NCBI RefSeq assembly: GCF_027887165.1
Contig: NC_077232.1
Span: 85,965,881-86,029,880 of the forward strand
DNA: 64,000 nt
Source of the DNA: Monodelphis domestica
Lineage: Eukaryota > Chordata > Mammalia > Didelphimorphia > Didelphidae
Reading direction: 5' to 3'
Shown: positions 34,601 through 46,609 of the stretch, piece by piece
How the letters are laid out: every line of letters starts with the position of its first letter
How positions within the stretch are numbered: position 1 is the stretch's first letter
Translations under genes and position numbers: made by a program
The notes under the pieces: model-generated
The model's database searches: none
What the model was told of the DNA's origin: nothing
What the model saw: the letters and a program-made list of their open reading frames with translations, nothing else

Positions 34601-35945
34601 TTTGTAGATGTGTTTATTTGTGCTCCATAATTATATCAGACTTTTCCTAACTTCTTTTTCTTCCCCCTCGCTAAATGTATTCTTCATCCTATTTATCCTT
34701 TACCCTTTTTATTCTTTTCTAAAGATCATTCTGACATAATAGTTCTGAGGGGATACATATGTCATTTCCCCATGTTTGAATTGAGAAATTTATCCTGATT
34801 TAATAATTTAATTAATTTTTTTATTATTCATTAATTTACATTTTTATGTTTCTCTTCACTCCTGTGTTTGACCTTAAAGTTCAGCCACAGTTCTGTTCTT
34901 TTTATCAGGAATATTTTCAAGTCCTCTATTTCATTAAAGATCCACTTTTCCTCAGTAGCAACATACTCAGTTTTGCTGGCTAAACTATTTTTGGCTATAA
35001 GTTTCTATACTTTGGTTTTTGGAATATTGTATTGTATGCCTGTATAATGGTGATTACTTAATTTTGTGTGATTGAGGCTCCTCACTATTTGAATTTGGTA
35101 TTTTTTCTTTGACCTGGAAACTGGATTTAGGCTATGTTGTTCCTGGGAGTTTTCATTTTGTGATTTCTTTCAGTTTTATCTTTATTTTATTTTAATAAAA
35201 AATTTACACATAAATTTTCCAAATATAAATGATTTGTATTTGTCTTCCTCCTTTTTTCCCTCCCCACTCTCAGAATTGACAAGCAATTCAATCTGAGATG
35301 TACATGTATTATTTTGATTTCTTTCAGGAAAGGTGACAATTCGATATTTTCTTTTTCCACTTTGCCCTTTTGCTCTAAGATATTTGGGCAGTTTTCTTTT
35401 AAGATTTCTTGAAATAGGACATTTTTTTTGATCATGGCATTTGGATAGTTCAATAATACTTTTTTCCCCTCGTTGATCTATTTTCCACATCAATTGTTTT
35501 TATTATGAGATACCTTAAATTCTTTTGTCCTCTTTTTTGAGTCTTTTGACTTTATTTCAATATTTCTCAATGTCTCATGGAGTCAACTCTTTTAAGTTTT
35601 CCTATTCTAACTTTCAAGGTATGTGTTGCTTGAGCAAGATTTTCTCCCCAAGTTATTAATTCTCCTTCCAGTTCTTTTTTCTATGGCTTTGACTTTTTCC
35701 TATGTTTTTTCTTCAAGAACTCTAATTTCATTTCTAAATATTCCTAAAATGCTTGTAACCTTTTAAAAATTATTCTTGCTTAATCATTTCCAGGAATTAA
35801 CTCAATTCTTTCCAAGGCTGTATCTTTAATCTGAGACTTTGCTTGCAAATATTTTGGAGTTGTTTTCTTCTGGATTTGTATCTCGAGCTTCCCTGCCATC
35901 ATAATAGCTCTTCTTTGTGTTTGTTTAGTTCTACTCCTAGTCTAC
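34601..35945 (-). mobile_element. L1 5' part / ORF1-like region
   Basis: Reversed, low-GC sequence with ttctccttccagttcttttt, tcaagaactctaatttcatt and gttgttttcttctggatttg tatctcgagcttccctgcca, which fits the ORF1 coiled-coil region and its upstream part. A 103-codon minus frame (35493-35182) has no clear ORF1 core domain. Confidence 0.5.
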
Positions 35946-36500
35946 TTTCTGACTTCATACTCACTATTAAGGGTGGGAAAGTAATTTTGAACCCTCAATT
36001 GACAATCAGTCACTGCCTATTACTAGTGGCATCACCTGTATGAATTATGGGTTCTTCATTTTCACACTTTGGATACAGCTGCTTGCTTCCTATGTGACTT
36101 TGAGAAGCTTATTCTACTCTTTTGTCCTCAGTTTCTCCTTCTGTAAAATGCTAAATTCTCTCTTCTTATACTACCTTTACTATAAGATATTGTGGGGTGC
36201 TGGCAGAGGCAGGAGGAATTCTCTGTAAATTGTAAAGGATTATAGCAATGCAGACTGTTATAATTTACAGTCTACTCCCAGATATAACCCAGTCTATGGA
36301 TTCATGAGAGCCATAACAGCTTCAATGAACCAATATAGATTTGTTACATGGCCCCTGAACTATAGCTTTGAAACCTGACCCCCTGAAGAGAGATAGGAAA
36401 GATGGATAGGAAAAAAATTAGCAAAACCCTGTCCACAAAATTGGTAATAAGGCAATCATTATGACTAATCTCCCCCTCTACTTGGCCTCTGTTTTATCTC
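35946..36500. other. Unclassified intron sequence
   Basis: One MIR-like piece near 36080-36230 (ctcagtttctccttctgtaa). The rest is not recognised. Confidence 0.4.
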
Positions 36501-36529
36501 AAGGGTAGCCAGGAAGGAGAACAGCACAT

Positions 36530-36700
36530 GAGCACTTAATAGCTGAGTGACCTTGGGCAAGTCACTTAACCCTGTTCGCCTCAATTTCCTCATCTATAAA
36601 ATAAGCTAGTGAAGCAAATGGCAAACTACTCTAGTATCTTTACTAAGAAAACCCTGAATGCAGTCACAAAGTGACTGAAATAACTAAAAACAAGCAAAAA
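36530..36700 (+). mobile_element. SINE with RTE-like tail
   Basis: gtgaccttgggcaagtcact, then gcaaatggcaaactactcta and gcagtcacaaagtgactgaa. Confidence 0.8.
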
Positions 36701-36909
36701 CAAAAGTCTCAAACACTTAGGCTTTGCTTCAGTCTTTCCCTGATAGCCAGGAAGGACAATGGTGCATGAACAGAGTCAGGTACTTGTGTACCCTCGTGGA
36801 GGGAGATTTAGAAATAAGATTAATGTATTTATCTTTGAAGGGCTTAATTTAATGACCCATGGTCCACTGGTTCTAGGTCAGTGATCTGGCATTATTAGGT
36901 CAGAGATAT

Positions 36910-37070
36910 CAAGTGGTAGTAGAAAGAACTCTGAAATAGATAAACTGGGTTCAAATCCTGTTGCTGTTACTCACCAGTTGTGTGACCTTCGGTAAACCTC
37001 TTGGTTGCTCTGGTCTCAAGTTTCTTAATTAGTAAGACTGGGATGGATGGACCAGAAGATCTCTGAAGTC
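36910..37070 (+). repeat. MIR-like SINE relic
   Basis: tggtagtagaaagaactctg, gttgtgtgaccttcggtaaa and gatggatggaccagaagatc. Confidence 0.65.
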
Positions 37071-37269
37071 CTTCCAATTCCCAATAATATGACTTTAGGA
37101 TGATAGTAGGGGAAATATAGTGGTGTGAGGTAGCAGAGTAGGAGACAAGATTTTGGGAAACACCGATGGAGATGGCAACTTATTACATTGGCACCTACAA
37201 GAATAATCATTGCTTAAGATCTGGAAGTGAGCTTAGAGATCAACTAGTCCAGCCCCTTTGGGTTAAAAG

Positions 37270-37640
37270 TGATAAAACTGAGAGTGGCAGAGTGGGCAGT
37301 TAGATGGGCATGGAGTCAGGAATACCAGAGTTCACTGTGTGATGCTGGGCAAGTTCACCTTTGTTTGCCTCATTTTCTTCAATTGTAAAATGACTATAAT
37401 AATAGCACCTACTTCTTAGGGTTGTTGTTGAGGATAATAATAGCACCTACCTCTCAGGGTTGTTGTGAGGATAAAATGAGATAATATTTGTAAAAGTTGG
37501 TGCTATATAAATGCTTATTTCCTTCCTTTCCCCAGCCCTTCTGGCCCAGGGTCACATAGATAGCAAGTAGCAAATCTCATGTTCAGATCCAGCTTCTCTA
37601 ACTCCATACTCAGCATTCTTTCCACTGCTTCATGCTGACT
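37270..37640 (+). repeat. MIR-like SINE with internal 38-bp duplication
   Basis: SINE body gatgctgggcaagttcacct, then aatagcacctactt and ggttgttg phrases twice (37401 and 37439), then aaaatgagataatatttgta. The last part (37540-37640) is a reversed SINE scrap. Confidence 0.7.
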
Positions 37641-37659
37641 CCATCAGTGAAATTCAAGA

Positions 37660-38360
37660 CATTTAGTAACCCTCTTAAAGAGAATCCCTTCAAGGGGAAA
37701 GGTATATCATCAGCTGAACTGATTATATTTAAGGGGTGACAAAGTCAGATCTCTAAACAAGGGTACCATCTGTGTCTTGGGCCAAGGAATAACTTGGGCT
37801 ACTTAAGGAGAACAAATTAAGAGGCTCTATGAATGCTTTACTTACACCAGGAAGTTTCAACTCAGAATGCCCTTTAATGGCCTCCTCTATTAATAATTAT
37901 GGTCATGGATAAGAGAAAGCAAGTGAGAGACCCAGACCCTGTGCCTAGCTCTAGGAAATTGCTGTGATTCAGCTTTACTGAAGGAAAATGGCAATAACAT
38001 GAGGAATGGACAAATCATCTTCCATTGCCCAGGTTCTAACTGCCTGTGGAGATTGGTTTGATAAGTAGTAATCAAACTCTATAGGAAGAAAGCTATTTTT
38101 TCCAACTCCTATCATCAATTTGACTCCTGAGTATCCTCCGTTGAGGGCAGGAGATTGTGAAGACTCCCCCCCCATACATCAACAGCCTTTCATTTGTGGA
38201 CAATTGCATGAAAGCTGTCTATGTCGAGAGCTGGAAGCCATTCAACACTATGTTTCCAAAGCAGAGTCAAGAAGGAATTATAACCTCAGAAGGGCTGCAA
38301 TCAAAGAGATTAAATTAGAATGTAATTTGTCCTGGGAGAAAAAGGTAGTTCTTTGATGGT
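37660..38360. other. Repeat-free block, candidate conserved non-coding element
   Basis: About 700 bp without transposon phrases. It includes tattaataattatggtcatg, catttgtggacaattgcatg and agagattaaattagaatgta, the sort of AT-rich homeodomain/POU-like cores seen in enhancers. No splice-bounded coding frame. Confidence 0.3.
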
Positions 38361-38399
38361 GCTTTTTTGTTTATTTATTTATTTTTTGATCTTCATGAG

Positions 38400-38560
38400 G
38401 GACAGCAGAATGTGGTAAAAATAATACTGGGTTTACAGTTAAAAAGCTAGAGTTTCAGCTGCTGTGAAACAGTTAATTGGACCTTAACCAAATGATTTTT
38501 GTCTCTCAATCTGTTTCTATTTCTATAAAATGAAGAGATTGGACAAAAGTTCCTCCTTAA
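38400..38560 (+). repeat. MIR-like SINE relic
   Basis: gacagcagaatgtggtaaaa, then ttctataaaatgaagagatt. Confidence 0.45.
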
Positions 38561-38584
38561 CTCTCTATATCTCAGAACTTTTCC

Positions 38585-38990
38585 AGTCTCCATCCTGGAT
38601 TTAGATTCTAGAACGTTAGTATTTAAGCAGAACTTGGAGATTTCCTATCCTATTCATTTTTATGAGTAGAGAAACTGAAGAGAGGTAGAAGGACTTGTCC
38701 AAGGATACCTATCAGAATTAACGGCAGATTAACCAGAAACTAGAAGTTTAACTATTTACTAGGTAAGAGTTTAGGATGCCGTACCTGACTCTGGGTGATG
38801 AATAATAATTTATTTGACATTTTAGAATTTATAAATTGCTTCTCACTTATTATCATTATCTAGTTTTATTCTCATTATGACTGAAGTAAGCAATAGAAAT
38901 ATGATTATCCATGTTTCACAGATAAGGAAACTGAAGACCATCAAAATTAAGGGACTTGTCTACCAGGAAGTGTCAGATCTAGGAGTAGAA
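38585..38990 (-). repeat. MIR-like SINE relics
   Basis: gagtagagaaactgaagaga (38660s) and cacagataaggaaactgaag (38920s), both in reversed order. Confidence 0.55.
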
Positions 38991-39004
38991 CCAATTAATT
39001 TAGA

Positions 39005-39112
39005 ATATGTTTCCAAGGTTACATGATTCATGTTCTTTCCCTCCCCTCCCAGAGCTGATGAGCAATTCCACTGGGTTTTACATGTATCATTAGAATCCAG
39101 GTCTCTTGATAT
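39005..39112 (-). mobile_element. L1 3' end fragment
   Basis: gtttccaaggttacatgatt and caattccactgggttttaca tgtatcatt, the reverse of the marsupial L1 end at 20000-20090. Confidence 0.8.
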
Positions 39113-39829
39113 TGTGATAAAGCACAAAAATCCCAGTGTTTTTTGTATGCCATCACAATTCTTTTATATATGTACAAAATACTATACATTGCCAAAGTAT
39201 TTTTACAAATATCATCTTAGTTTATCCCTTTACACACTACTTGATTGTTGCATGGGAAAGTGAATAGCTAGTTACTAAGAGGGTATTAAAGACTAAGGTT
39301 TCCATTTCTGGACCATGGTTTAAGAATGACTAGCTCTTGGTCAGGGAGCAGATAGATCTAGCAAATACTAATTAAAAAAATTATATATGCACACACGTAT
39401 ATCTTTGGGTGTATGTATATAATACATATTTGGGTATATTTGTCTTTATTTTTTATGATTTTAATCAAAGGAGTCTTAAAAGTAAAAAGCAATTGATGTG
39501 CAAGATATTTAGGCAAGTAATAGACCAAAGCCCATTTCCCAGTAGATGCCAGATGAGTGTGCAGATCTCTCTCCAAGTATAAAGTTTCATGTCTCTATGT
39601 CTGGCCTCTCTCTTCCTTTTCCCTCTCTTTGGAGTTCCTGTGATCATGGTAGATTGTAGGTCATCCTCTTTACTCTCTTATAATTTAATCTGCCTATTTC
39701 CTCTTCTGTGTCTTTTTCCTAGTGGGTCCTTTTAGAGTCCAAGGGTCAGTCGAGTCTATGGATTCTATTATCAATTTGGTTTCAGCTCAGAGACTGTCAC
39801 TCCCACTGCTCAACTGGTTCTTCTGGACT

Positions 39830-40140
39830 TGTGCCTGATATACTTGCAAATACCCCAAAGGGCAATGGAGACCCTGAGTGACTTGCCCATAATCACACAG
39901 ATAGTGTCTGAGACTAGATTTGAAATCTTATCTTCTCATTGGTTTAAAAAACAAACTTTACCTTCCACATTAGATTCAAAACTGTGTATTGGTTCCAAGG
40001 CAGAAAAGTGGAAATGAGTAGGTAATGGTGGTTAAGTGACTTGCTCAGGGTCACACAGCTAGGAAATGTCTGAGGCCAGAATCCAGGGCTTCCATCTCTA
40101 GACCTGGCTTTCTATCCACTGAGCCTCTCAGCTCTTCTCA
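39830..40140 (-). mobile_element. Two reversed SINEs in series
   Basis: A short piece with gtgacttgcccataatcaca, then a nearly complete CORE-type copy with gtgtattggttccaaggcag, gtgacttgctcagggtcaca and tctatccactgagcctc. Confidence 0.8.
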
Positions 40141-40264
40141 ACTCTCCCCACCCCTCCACTGACTTTTACGCCCAGTATTCTACCCACTTTGCCAACCTGC
40201 TCTAGGTATATTAAAGTGGCATAAAATATATCAAGGAAACACAGGAATGAAAAAGATGAACTTT

Positions 40265-40385
40265 CATTAGATTGTGAGCCCTTTGAAGGCAGGGACTATT
40301 GTTTGACTCCTTTTGTATTTCCAGTGCTTAACACAGTTACTGACAGATAGTAGGTGCTTAATAAATGCTCATTGACTGTCTGGTT
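40265..40385 (+). repeat. L2-type LINE 3' end relic
   Basis: gattgtgagccctttgaagg cagggactattg, then gataggtgcttaataaatgc-like ending. Confidence 0.75.
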
Positions 40386-40620
40386 ATGGAGTGAGGGAAG
40401 ATAATTGGTCATACCTGTGCTAGCACTCCTGACCTATGAGAAGAACCAAAAGAAATCCTTTCACATACTGATTAGATCCCAAGGAGAAGATTTATAGAAG
40501 GAAACGAACAAGAATTGTAGAAGATGAAAATGCAGTTTGGTTGGAACCTAGACAAGGAGAGGGAAGATGAAACCATGGGTAAAGCCATATATTGAAGCAT
40601 CATGAGAGAGTCTATGTATC

Positions 40621-40808
40621 AGGGGCAGCTGGGTGGCTCAGAGCCAGGCCTAGAGATGAGAGGTCCTGGGTTCAAATCTGATCTTAGATACTTTCTAGCT
40701 ATGTGACCCTGGCCAAGTCACATAACCCCCATTACCTAGTCTTTACCACTCTTCTGTCTTAGAACCAATACATATTGGTTCTAAGAAAGAAGTTAAGGTT
40801 GTTTTTTT
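40621..40808 (+). mobile_element. tRNA-derived CORE-type SINE
   Basis: ggggcagctgggtggctcag, gaggtcctgggttcaaatct, gtgaccctggccaagtcaca and a T-rich end. Confidence 0.9.
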
Positions 40809-41094
40809 TTTAAAAGTCAATATATCTATTAAATATTTTAGTATATCTGTGTTCTCACTGATGTGAATGTTGCCTCTAGTCATACAGACTGCAGCTCTCC
40901 TTGCCTGCTCATCCTCTGGTAAAAATCAAAGTTTCAAAATCAGCAAGTTCGGTTAATTTTAAATTCTGGTTTCAAATAAAGCTTCTGGGAAAAGTAGTTG
41001 TATTAGATTCATACTTCGATGAGAGTTAACAGTGCCTGTGTGCTAGAGTGTGTATGTATTTGTGGCATAAGTGCCATACGTGCCCTGTGATTGT

Positions 41095-41235
41095 GATCCA
41101 AAGGGAGTAGTTGGGCATGGTGGAAAGAGAGCCCCTGTTCAGTCAAGAAGACCATAGCTCAAGACCTATTTCTGATACATCCTGGCTTTGGATCTGTGAG
41201 AAACTCATTTAACCTCTTAATCTTCTAGACAGCTG
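41095..41235 (+). repeat. MIR-like SINE relic
   Basis: gggcatggtggaaagagagc and catcctggctttggatctgt. Confidence 0.5.
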
Positions 41236-41575
41236 TATAGTTGGAAATCTTGAATCCCTAAAACATTACCCAAAATTCCTTTCTGTATTACCTAGAATCC
41301 TTTCCCCTTTTCCTGTGTCCTCCCACTTACATGAGGGAATTTAGGTTTGCTGTGACTCCTCCCCTGCTCTCTTTTACTTGTGACTGGGCTGAGTTCAGGT
41401 AGTTCTTTTACTTTAGTTATTATTAATAAAACATTATAAAATATAATACTTAGTTATTGAATATTAATTTAAAAACCCAAACAACTCTTAAGAATATAAA
41501 TGTTAGAATAGAGGCTGATCTGAATTGGTGGAAAGAATTTCTGTCTGGATTTTCCTCTTTGATGGCATCCCATGT

Positions 41576-41616
41576 CTGATCATGATCATGATCATCATTA
41601 TAATGATCATAATAAG
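41576..41616. repeat. TGATCA/ATCATG palindromic run
   Basis: tgatcatgatcatgatcatc is a short tandem of self-complementary hexamers, followed by ataatgatcataataag. Confidence 0.85.
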
Positions 41617-41754
41617 AATAATGGCAACAAGAGAATTATGGCCACATTGCCTTCACAGTTTACAGAGTACTTCCTTGATAATAATACAATAAAGTATTTA
41701 ACATTTTAATCCCTGTTCTTTTATTGTTCAGTTGCATTTGGTTCTTTGTGACCC

Positions 41755-42250
41755 TGTGGACAATGACACTCTTCCATTCAATAACCTCCAGTGGCTCCCT
41801 ATCACCTCCAGGATCAAATAAAAAATCCTCTGGTTTCAAAACCCTTACCAACTAGCCTCCCTTCTCCCTTTCTAGTCTCCTCAGACCTTACTCCATACAG
41901 GGAGCTCTATGGTCCAGTGTCATTGGACTCTTAGCTGTTCCTCATGCAAGATCTTCTCACTATTGTACTCATTCCTCATGTCTGGGATTCTCTCCCTCTT
42001 GTTTCTGACTCCTTTGAATCCCAGCTAAAATTCCTTCTTTTGAGAGGTTCTTTACGATCTCCCTTAATGCTAGTGACTTTTCTCTTTTAATTGTCTCTTA
42101 TTTTTCCTGTCTATATTTTGCTTGTACATGGTTATTCACATAGGTTCTTCCTAGTTAGATTTAAGTACCCTGAGGGCAAGGGATATCTTTTGCTTTTCTT
42201 TGTATCCTCAACATAATACTTAGTAGGTGCTTAATAAATATTTATTTCCA
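41755..42250 (+). mobile_element. L2 LINE 3' end, long fragment
   Basis: cctccagtggctccctatca cctccaggatcaaat, then tctgggattctctccctctt and tcccagctaaaattccttct, and finally ttagtaggtgcttaataaat. This is the longest L2 copy in the window (about 500 bp). Confidence 0.85.
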
Positions 42251-42499
42251 GTCACAATCCAGTGCTCTTTTTTACTATATTAAACTTCTTCTAGTAGCCA
42301 TAATAGGAAAAGATCTTTGGGTTGAAATCTTAGCTTCATCATTAACTTACCATCCAAGTGTCTAATCCTGTCTTTGCCTCAGTTACCTCCTTTGCAAACA
42401 GGGGTCCACTACTCCTTACACAACGCTTTGTGAACATGTTAAGTCTTTCTGATATAGAAATGGACAGTTAGAATGATTATTATTGGTTTGTTGTAATGA

Positions 42500-43325
42500 A
42501 TGCATTTACTCTATTGTCCAGGCTCACCTTCATGTGCTTTCTTTTGAATATCAATTGAGGAGAAGAATCTGTAAGAGATGTAATTAATCGAGAGCTCTCT
42601 TTCTTTTTTATTCCATATTGTGACAAAATTGTGCAATCTTTAAAAAAATTAATCATCCTACCAGCTCTCAGATTCCATCAGGCCTATGCTTGGGCATATT
42701 TACCAGCTAATCCTCAGGTATAGAATTCAATCACCAGCTTCTCAGAGAGGACCTGTTTGTCTTCTCAAATTCTCATCAGTAGCAGCTCAATATAAGTCCA
42801 AATGACAATTTCAACCCCGTGTAATTTCCAAGAACAAAATTCTTTGTAATAAAACTAAAAGAAAATGGGGTGTGTGTGGGGGAAATGGAAACATTCGTGC
42901 TCTAGCATGCACTTAGCATCTTTCTCTTTGAAGAAAATGACAACACAGACTTCCAGAATGGCATTTGGTCCCAGGAGGAAAATTTTGTTTCCTTTTAAGG
43001 GAAAAAAATCACAAAAATTTCCCTCCTCCATTTGTCTTTGGGTAACTGTGATGGTGTCTAATTGTGCCCGACCCTGGGGCTAATGAGGAAGTGTAAATCC
43101 CCAGTACCTGGTAATAGATGCTCCTGGCAGTTTTATGAGCCATAAGGCCAGACTTTGGTTGGGTTGCCATTGAGACGATATTACTGTATACATCAACCAT
43201 CTTTATGGCATGTTGCAATGTGATGGGATCCCCCCCAAACAGCTCAGTGGGGCTCACAGAATTTTTTATTCTGCTCTTCGTCCTCCATAGGTGGGCCCTG
43301 AATTAAGCTTCTTTATTTTCCATAT
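42500..43325. other. Repeat-free block, candidate conserved non-coding element
   Basis: About 800 bp with no transposon phrase in the largest SORCS2 intron. Minus frame 43257-43009 is open for 82 codons, but I see no good splice bounds or homology, and the phase chain of SORCS2 does not need an exon here. More likely regulatory or simply unique DNA. Confidence 0.3.
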
Positions 43326-43681
43326 AGAATCAGCATTCATACAGGAATCACAGGGAAGAAGGTGATAAATGGATGGTGGGCACTAAAGAACGTCACTTTC
43401 TTAAAACATAACAACAATCCATGATGCTTTTTCTTGAGGTAGGCATGGGAGTTTGCATTGTTCCTGCTGTCAGGAAGGGCTGGATTTTTTGTGTTTATGA
43501 CCGAATTCTAACCTAGAGGAAGATTGGTGATGTAGCTGTTATTCTCTCTATTTTATGGATAAGGGAATTAAGGCTCAGATGGGAGAGATTATTTATCTTC
43601 ATTCATAGACATCAAAATGTGATTCTGGGGGTCCAAGATCTAGGTCTACAGCTCTTACTCATTAAAAAAAAGTAGGATGAG

Positions 43682-43728
43682 GGGGCAGCTCAATAGCTCA
43701 GTGGATGGAAAGCCAGGCCTGGATCAAG
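43682..43728 (+). mobile_element. SINE head fragment (left arm of a chimera)
   Basis: gggcagctcaatagctcagt ggatggaaagccaggcctgg, the 5' part of a plus-strand SINE, which then switches to the reverse of another SINE. Confidence 0.75.
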
Positions 43729-43850
43729 AGACTTGCCCAGGGTCATACAGTCAGTAAGTATCTGAGGCCAGATTTGAACTCAGGGAATTGAGTCTTCCTG
43801 ACTCCTGCCTGGCACTCCATCCACTGTGCCACCTAGCTATCTCTGGTGGG
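43729..43850 (-). mobile_element. SINE 5' half, reversed (right arm of a chimera)
   Basis: agacttgcccagggtcatac, tctgaggccagatttgaact and catccactgtgccacctagc, directly abutting the plus-strand head. Confidence 0.8.
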
Positions 43851-43894
43851 CACTTAGTAAATGCTTATTGGCTGACAGGTGGGAGCCTCTTCCT

Positions 43895-44330
43895 TAATAA
43901 AGTTATAAAGCCTTACTTTTATGTAGCATTTATCTGCCACAAAGAATTTTATAAACCCAATCCTAATTGTGCCTCACAGCAGTCCTGTCAGGGGAGCACT
44001 ATAGGGATTATTATGTCCATTCCATAAATGGAGAAACTGAAACCCAGAGAATAGAAGCAATCACATGTGTCAGACAGTGCAGGAATTACTACTTTGATTT
44101 CACAGTTGGGGAAACTGAGGTCTCAAGAGCTTAAGTGACTGATACTGAAAGTCACACAGGAAGTAATACAGCCTAGACAAGAATACAAGTGTCTAGTTTT
44201 CTATTTCACCATTCTTTCCACTGCACCATTTTCATTTTACAAAATAGGAAAACTGAGCCTCAGAAATATTAAGTAATTTGTACAATGCTACAGAGTGGTG
44301 AAATAGCAGAATTTGCACCCTGATCTAATG
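43895..44330 (-). repeat. MIR-like SINE relics
   Basis: ggagaaactgaaacccagag, ggggaaactgaggtctcaag and aggaaaactgagcctcagaa: three successive diverged starts of reversed MIR bodies. Confidence 0.6.
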
Positions 44331-44562
44331 TCAAATTTAGTACTTCTCATTTTTCCATAGTACCTCCTCCCTTTCAACCTTCCTTTGAGTACTTTTCTTT
44401 TTCTTTAAAGTCCTTCCCTCTCTGACTCCATTCTCTGTATCTGTTCTTAGAATGTGATAAATGAATCTACATTCTAAATTTTAGTTGACCTAATGTCAAC
44501 TAGAGCTTTAAACTGCCTTTCTTTCCTGAAGAAATATCTATATTTCAAAAAGTGACCCCTGG

Positions 44563-44758
44563 GGCACACAGATGGCTCAGTAGGTTGAGAGCCAGGAGGA
44601 GAGATGGGAAGTCCTGGGTTCAAATTTGGCCTCAGATACTTACCAGCTAAGTGATCCTAAACAAGTCACTTAACCCTAATTACCTAGCCCTTGCCTCTCT
44701 TTGGCCTTGGAACCAATACACAGTACTGATTCTAAGACAGAAGGTAAGTTTTTTTTTT
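44563..44758 (+). mobile_element. tRNA-derived CORE-type SINE, near full length
   Basis: ggggcacacagatggctcag, agtcctgggttcaaatttgg, acacagtactgattctaaga and a T-rich end. Confidence 0.9.
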
Positions 44759-44769
44759 AAGTGACCCCC

Positions 44770-45272
44770 TAGAAAGGACCTACTTATACAAAAATATTTA
44801 TAGCAGCTCTTTTTGTGGTGTCAAAAAACTGGTAATTGAGGGGATGCCCATCAATTGGGGAATGGCTGAAAAAATTGTGGCATATATTAGTGATGGAACA
44901 CTATTGTGCTATAAGAAATGAGAAGCAGGAGGATTTCAGAAAAGGCTGTAAAGATCTGCAGGAACTGATACAAAGCAGCATAAGCAGAACCAGAAGAACA
45001 TTGTACACAATAACAGCAATATTGGATGATGATCCTCTGTGAAAATTTGGCTACTCTCAGCAATGCACTGATCTGGGACAATCCTGAAAGACCTATGACA
45101 GGGAAGGCTCTCCACCTCCAAAGAAAGAACTATGGGAACTCATCTTTCACATCAGTGTATCTTTGGTTTTATTCTGGACTTTTGGTTATGCATGACTTTG
45201 CTCTGATGACAATGACAATGACAATATGGAAGTGTGTTTGCATGACAATACAAAGATCGTTAAAAAAAAGTA
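44770..45272 (+). mobile_element. L1 3' end, older subfamily
   Basis: ORF2 end (catcaattggggaatggctg, catatattagtgatggaaca) and 3' UTR to gcatgacaatacaaagatcg and an A run. The 68-codon frame 44836-45042 is the decayed ORF2 C-terminus. Confidence 0.85.
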
Positions 45273-45389
45273 ACCCCTAAAGATGAAAAAGATTTCACAA
45301 CTAAACATAATGAATCCCAAATAGTGGCATTTGGGGCACTATAAAGACAGAGGAAAACCTTTCCAGTGACTTCAGGAAGAGAACATGAA

Positions 45390-45540
45390 ATCCTGGAAAG
45401 AGGACTCAACTAGGATTCAGGACACTTGGGTTCTTTTCCTGATTCAGCCATCTGTCTGTTGTTGGGCAAGTCACTTAATTCCTGCTGGGCTGCAGGTCAC
45501 TTACCTGTGAAAGGTAGGGATTTGATTAGAATTCTTAACT
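45390..45540 (+). repeat. MIR-like SINE relic
   Basis: gaaagaggactcaactagga and gttgttgggcaagtcactta. Confidence 0.65.
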
Positions 45541-46380
45541 TGTGGTTGTGAACTTCAATTTTTTTGGACAATCATATATAGTTGATTTCCTTTGTAATTT
45601 TGTCTATCATAAGATAGACAACTATCTTATGCATTAGAAAACATTCTGAGAAAGTCTTTGTATGTGAAAACACAGATCCAGGACTAGCTGATCCTTCCAC
45701 CTCTGGCATATATTCTATTTTCTAGATTCTTTCTAGTTCTAATATTCTAAGCTCTATAGACTAGGCTCCATCCACAAATCAATTCTATAAAATTACAAAG
45801 TAAGTTCCATGGAGACAGGAAGCCCTGGGAAATAGACAGGCAAAGTGAGACAGAGTGAATAAAAAAAAGTTAAGGTAAATACAAACTGGAGTGTGATCCG
45901 CAAAATGAAAGTGGTTCAGGGAAAGGGACCACAAAATTACAGTAAAACTGAAAACAGATACTCAGTTGAAATCTACAATAAAGGGCAAGAATGGCATTTT
46001 TACAAGTTTACCTCTGAATTTAGGCTCACCTTCAAAAAATAATGATATTACTCCCCCTCACCTCCTATCTGAAACTCTTCTCGATGGGTAGAATGAAAAT
46101 ATCTCCCTTCCTCCCTAAAAGAATCAGGTGCTATTGGTTTTCTGCCACTAAAAATAATTCCCCCTTTCAAAAAAAAAAAAAAGGCAAAAAAGGATAGTAT
46201 GGGCTAAAAAAGATTCTCATTAAAGTATTTCCAACACAAGCTGATCCATCTGGAAAGCCAAGAACTAGAACTCAGAAGTTTACAATACCTAAAAGGTAAA
46301 CTATTGAATATTGTCAAGGACAAAGATGGGACATTCATTTGTTTTTGAAATCAGTTCTTGCCCCCTCCCCCAGCTTCTAA
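45541..46380. other. Unclassified intron sequence
   Basis: A small CR1/MIR-like scrap near 45640-45760; otherwise A-rich unique sequence with no supported gene. Confidence 0.4.
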
Positions 46381-46578
46381 AAGGGTAACTAAGTCACACA
46401 GTGGATAGAGAGCAGAAGACCTGGGACCTGGAGTGGGGAGGACCTGGGTTCAAATGTGACCTCAGATACTTCCTAGCTTTGTGACCTTGGGAAAGCCACT
46501 TAACTGCCATTGCCTAGCCCTTGCCCTTCTGTCTTAGCATTATGACTAAGGCAGAAAGTAAGGGTAAATAAAAATAAA
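46381..46578 (+). mobile_element. tRNA-derived CORE-type SINE
   Basis: acctgggttcaaatgtgacc, gtgaccttgggaaagccact and gcccttgcccttctgtctta. Confidence 0.88.
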
Positions 46579-46609
46579 GACACATGGATGACTACTCTAA
46601 GAAGCATCA

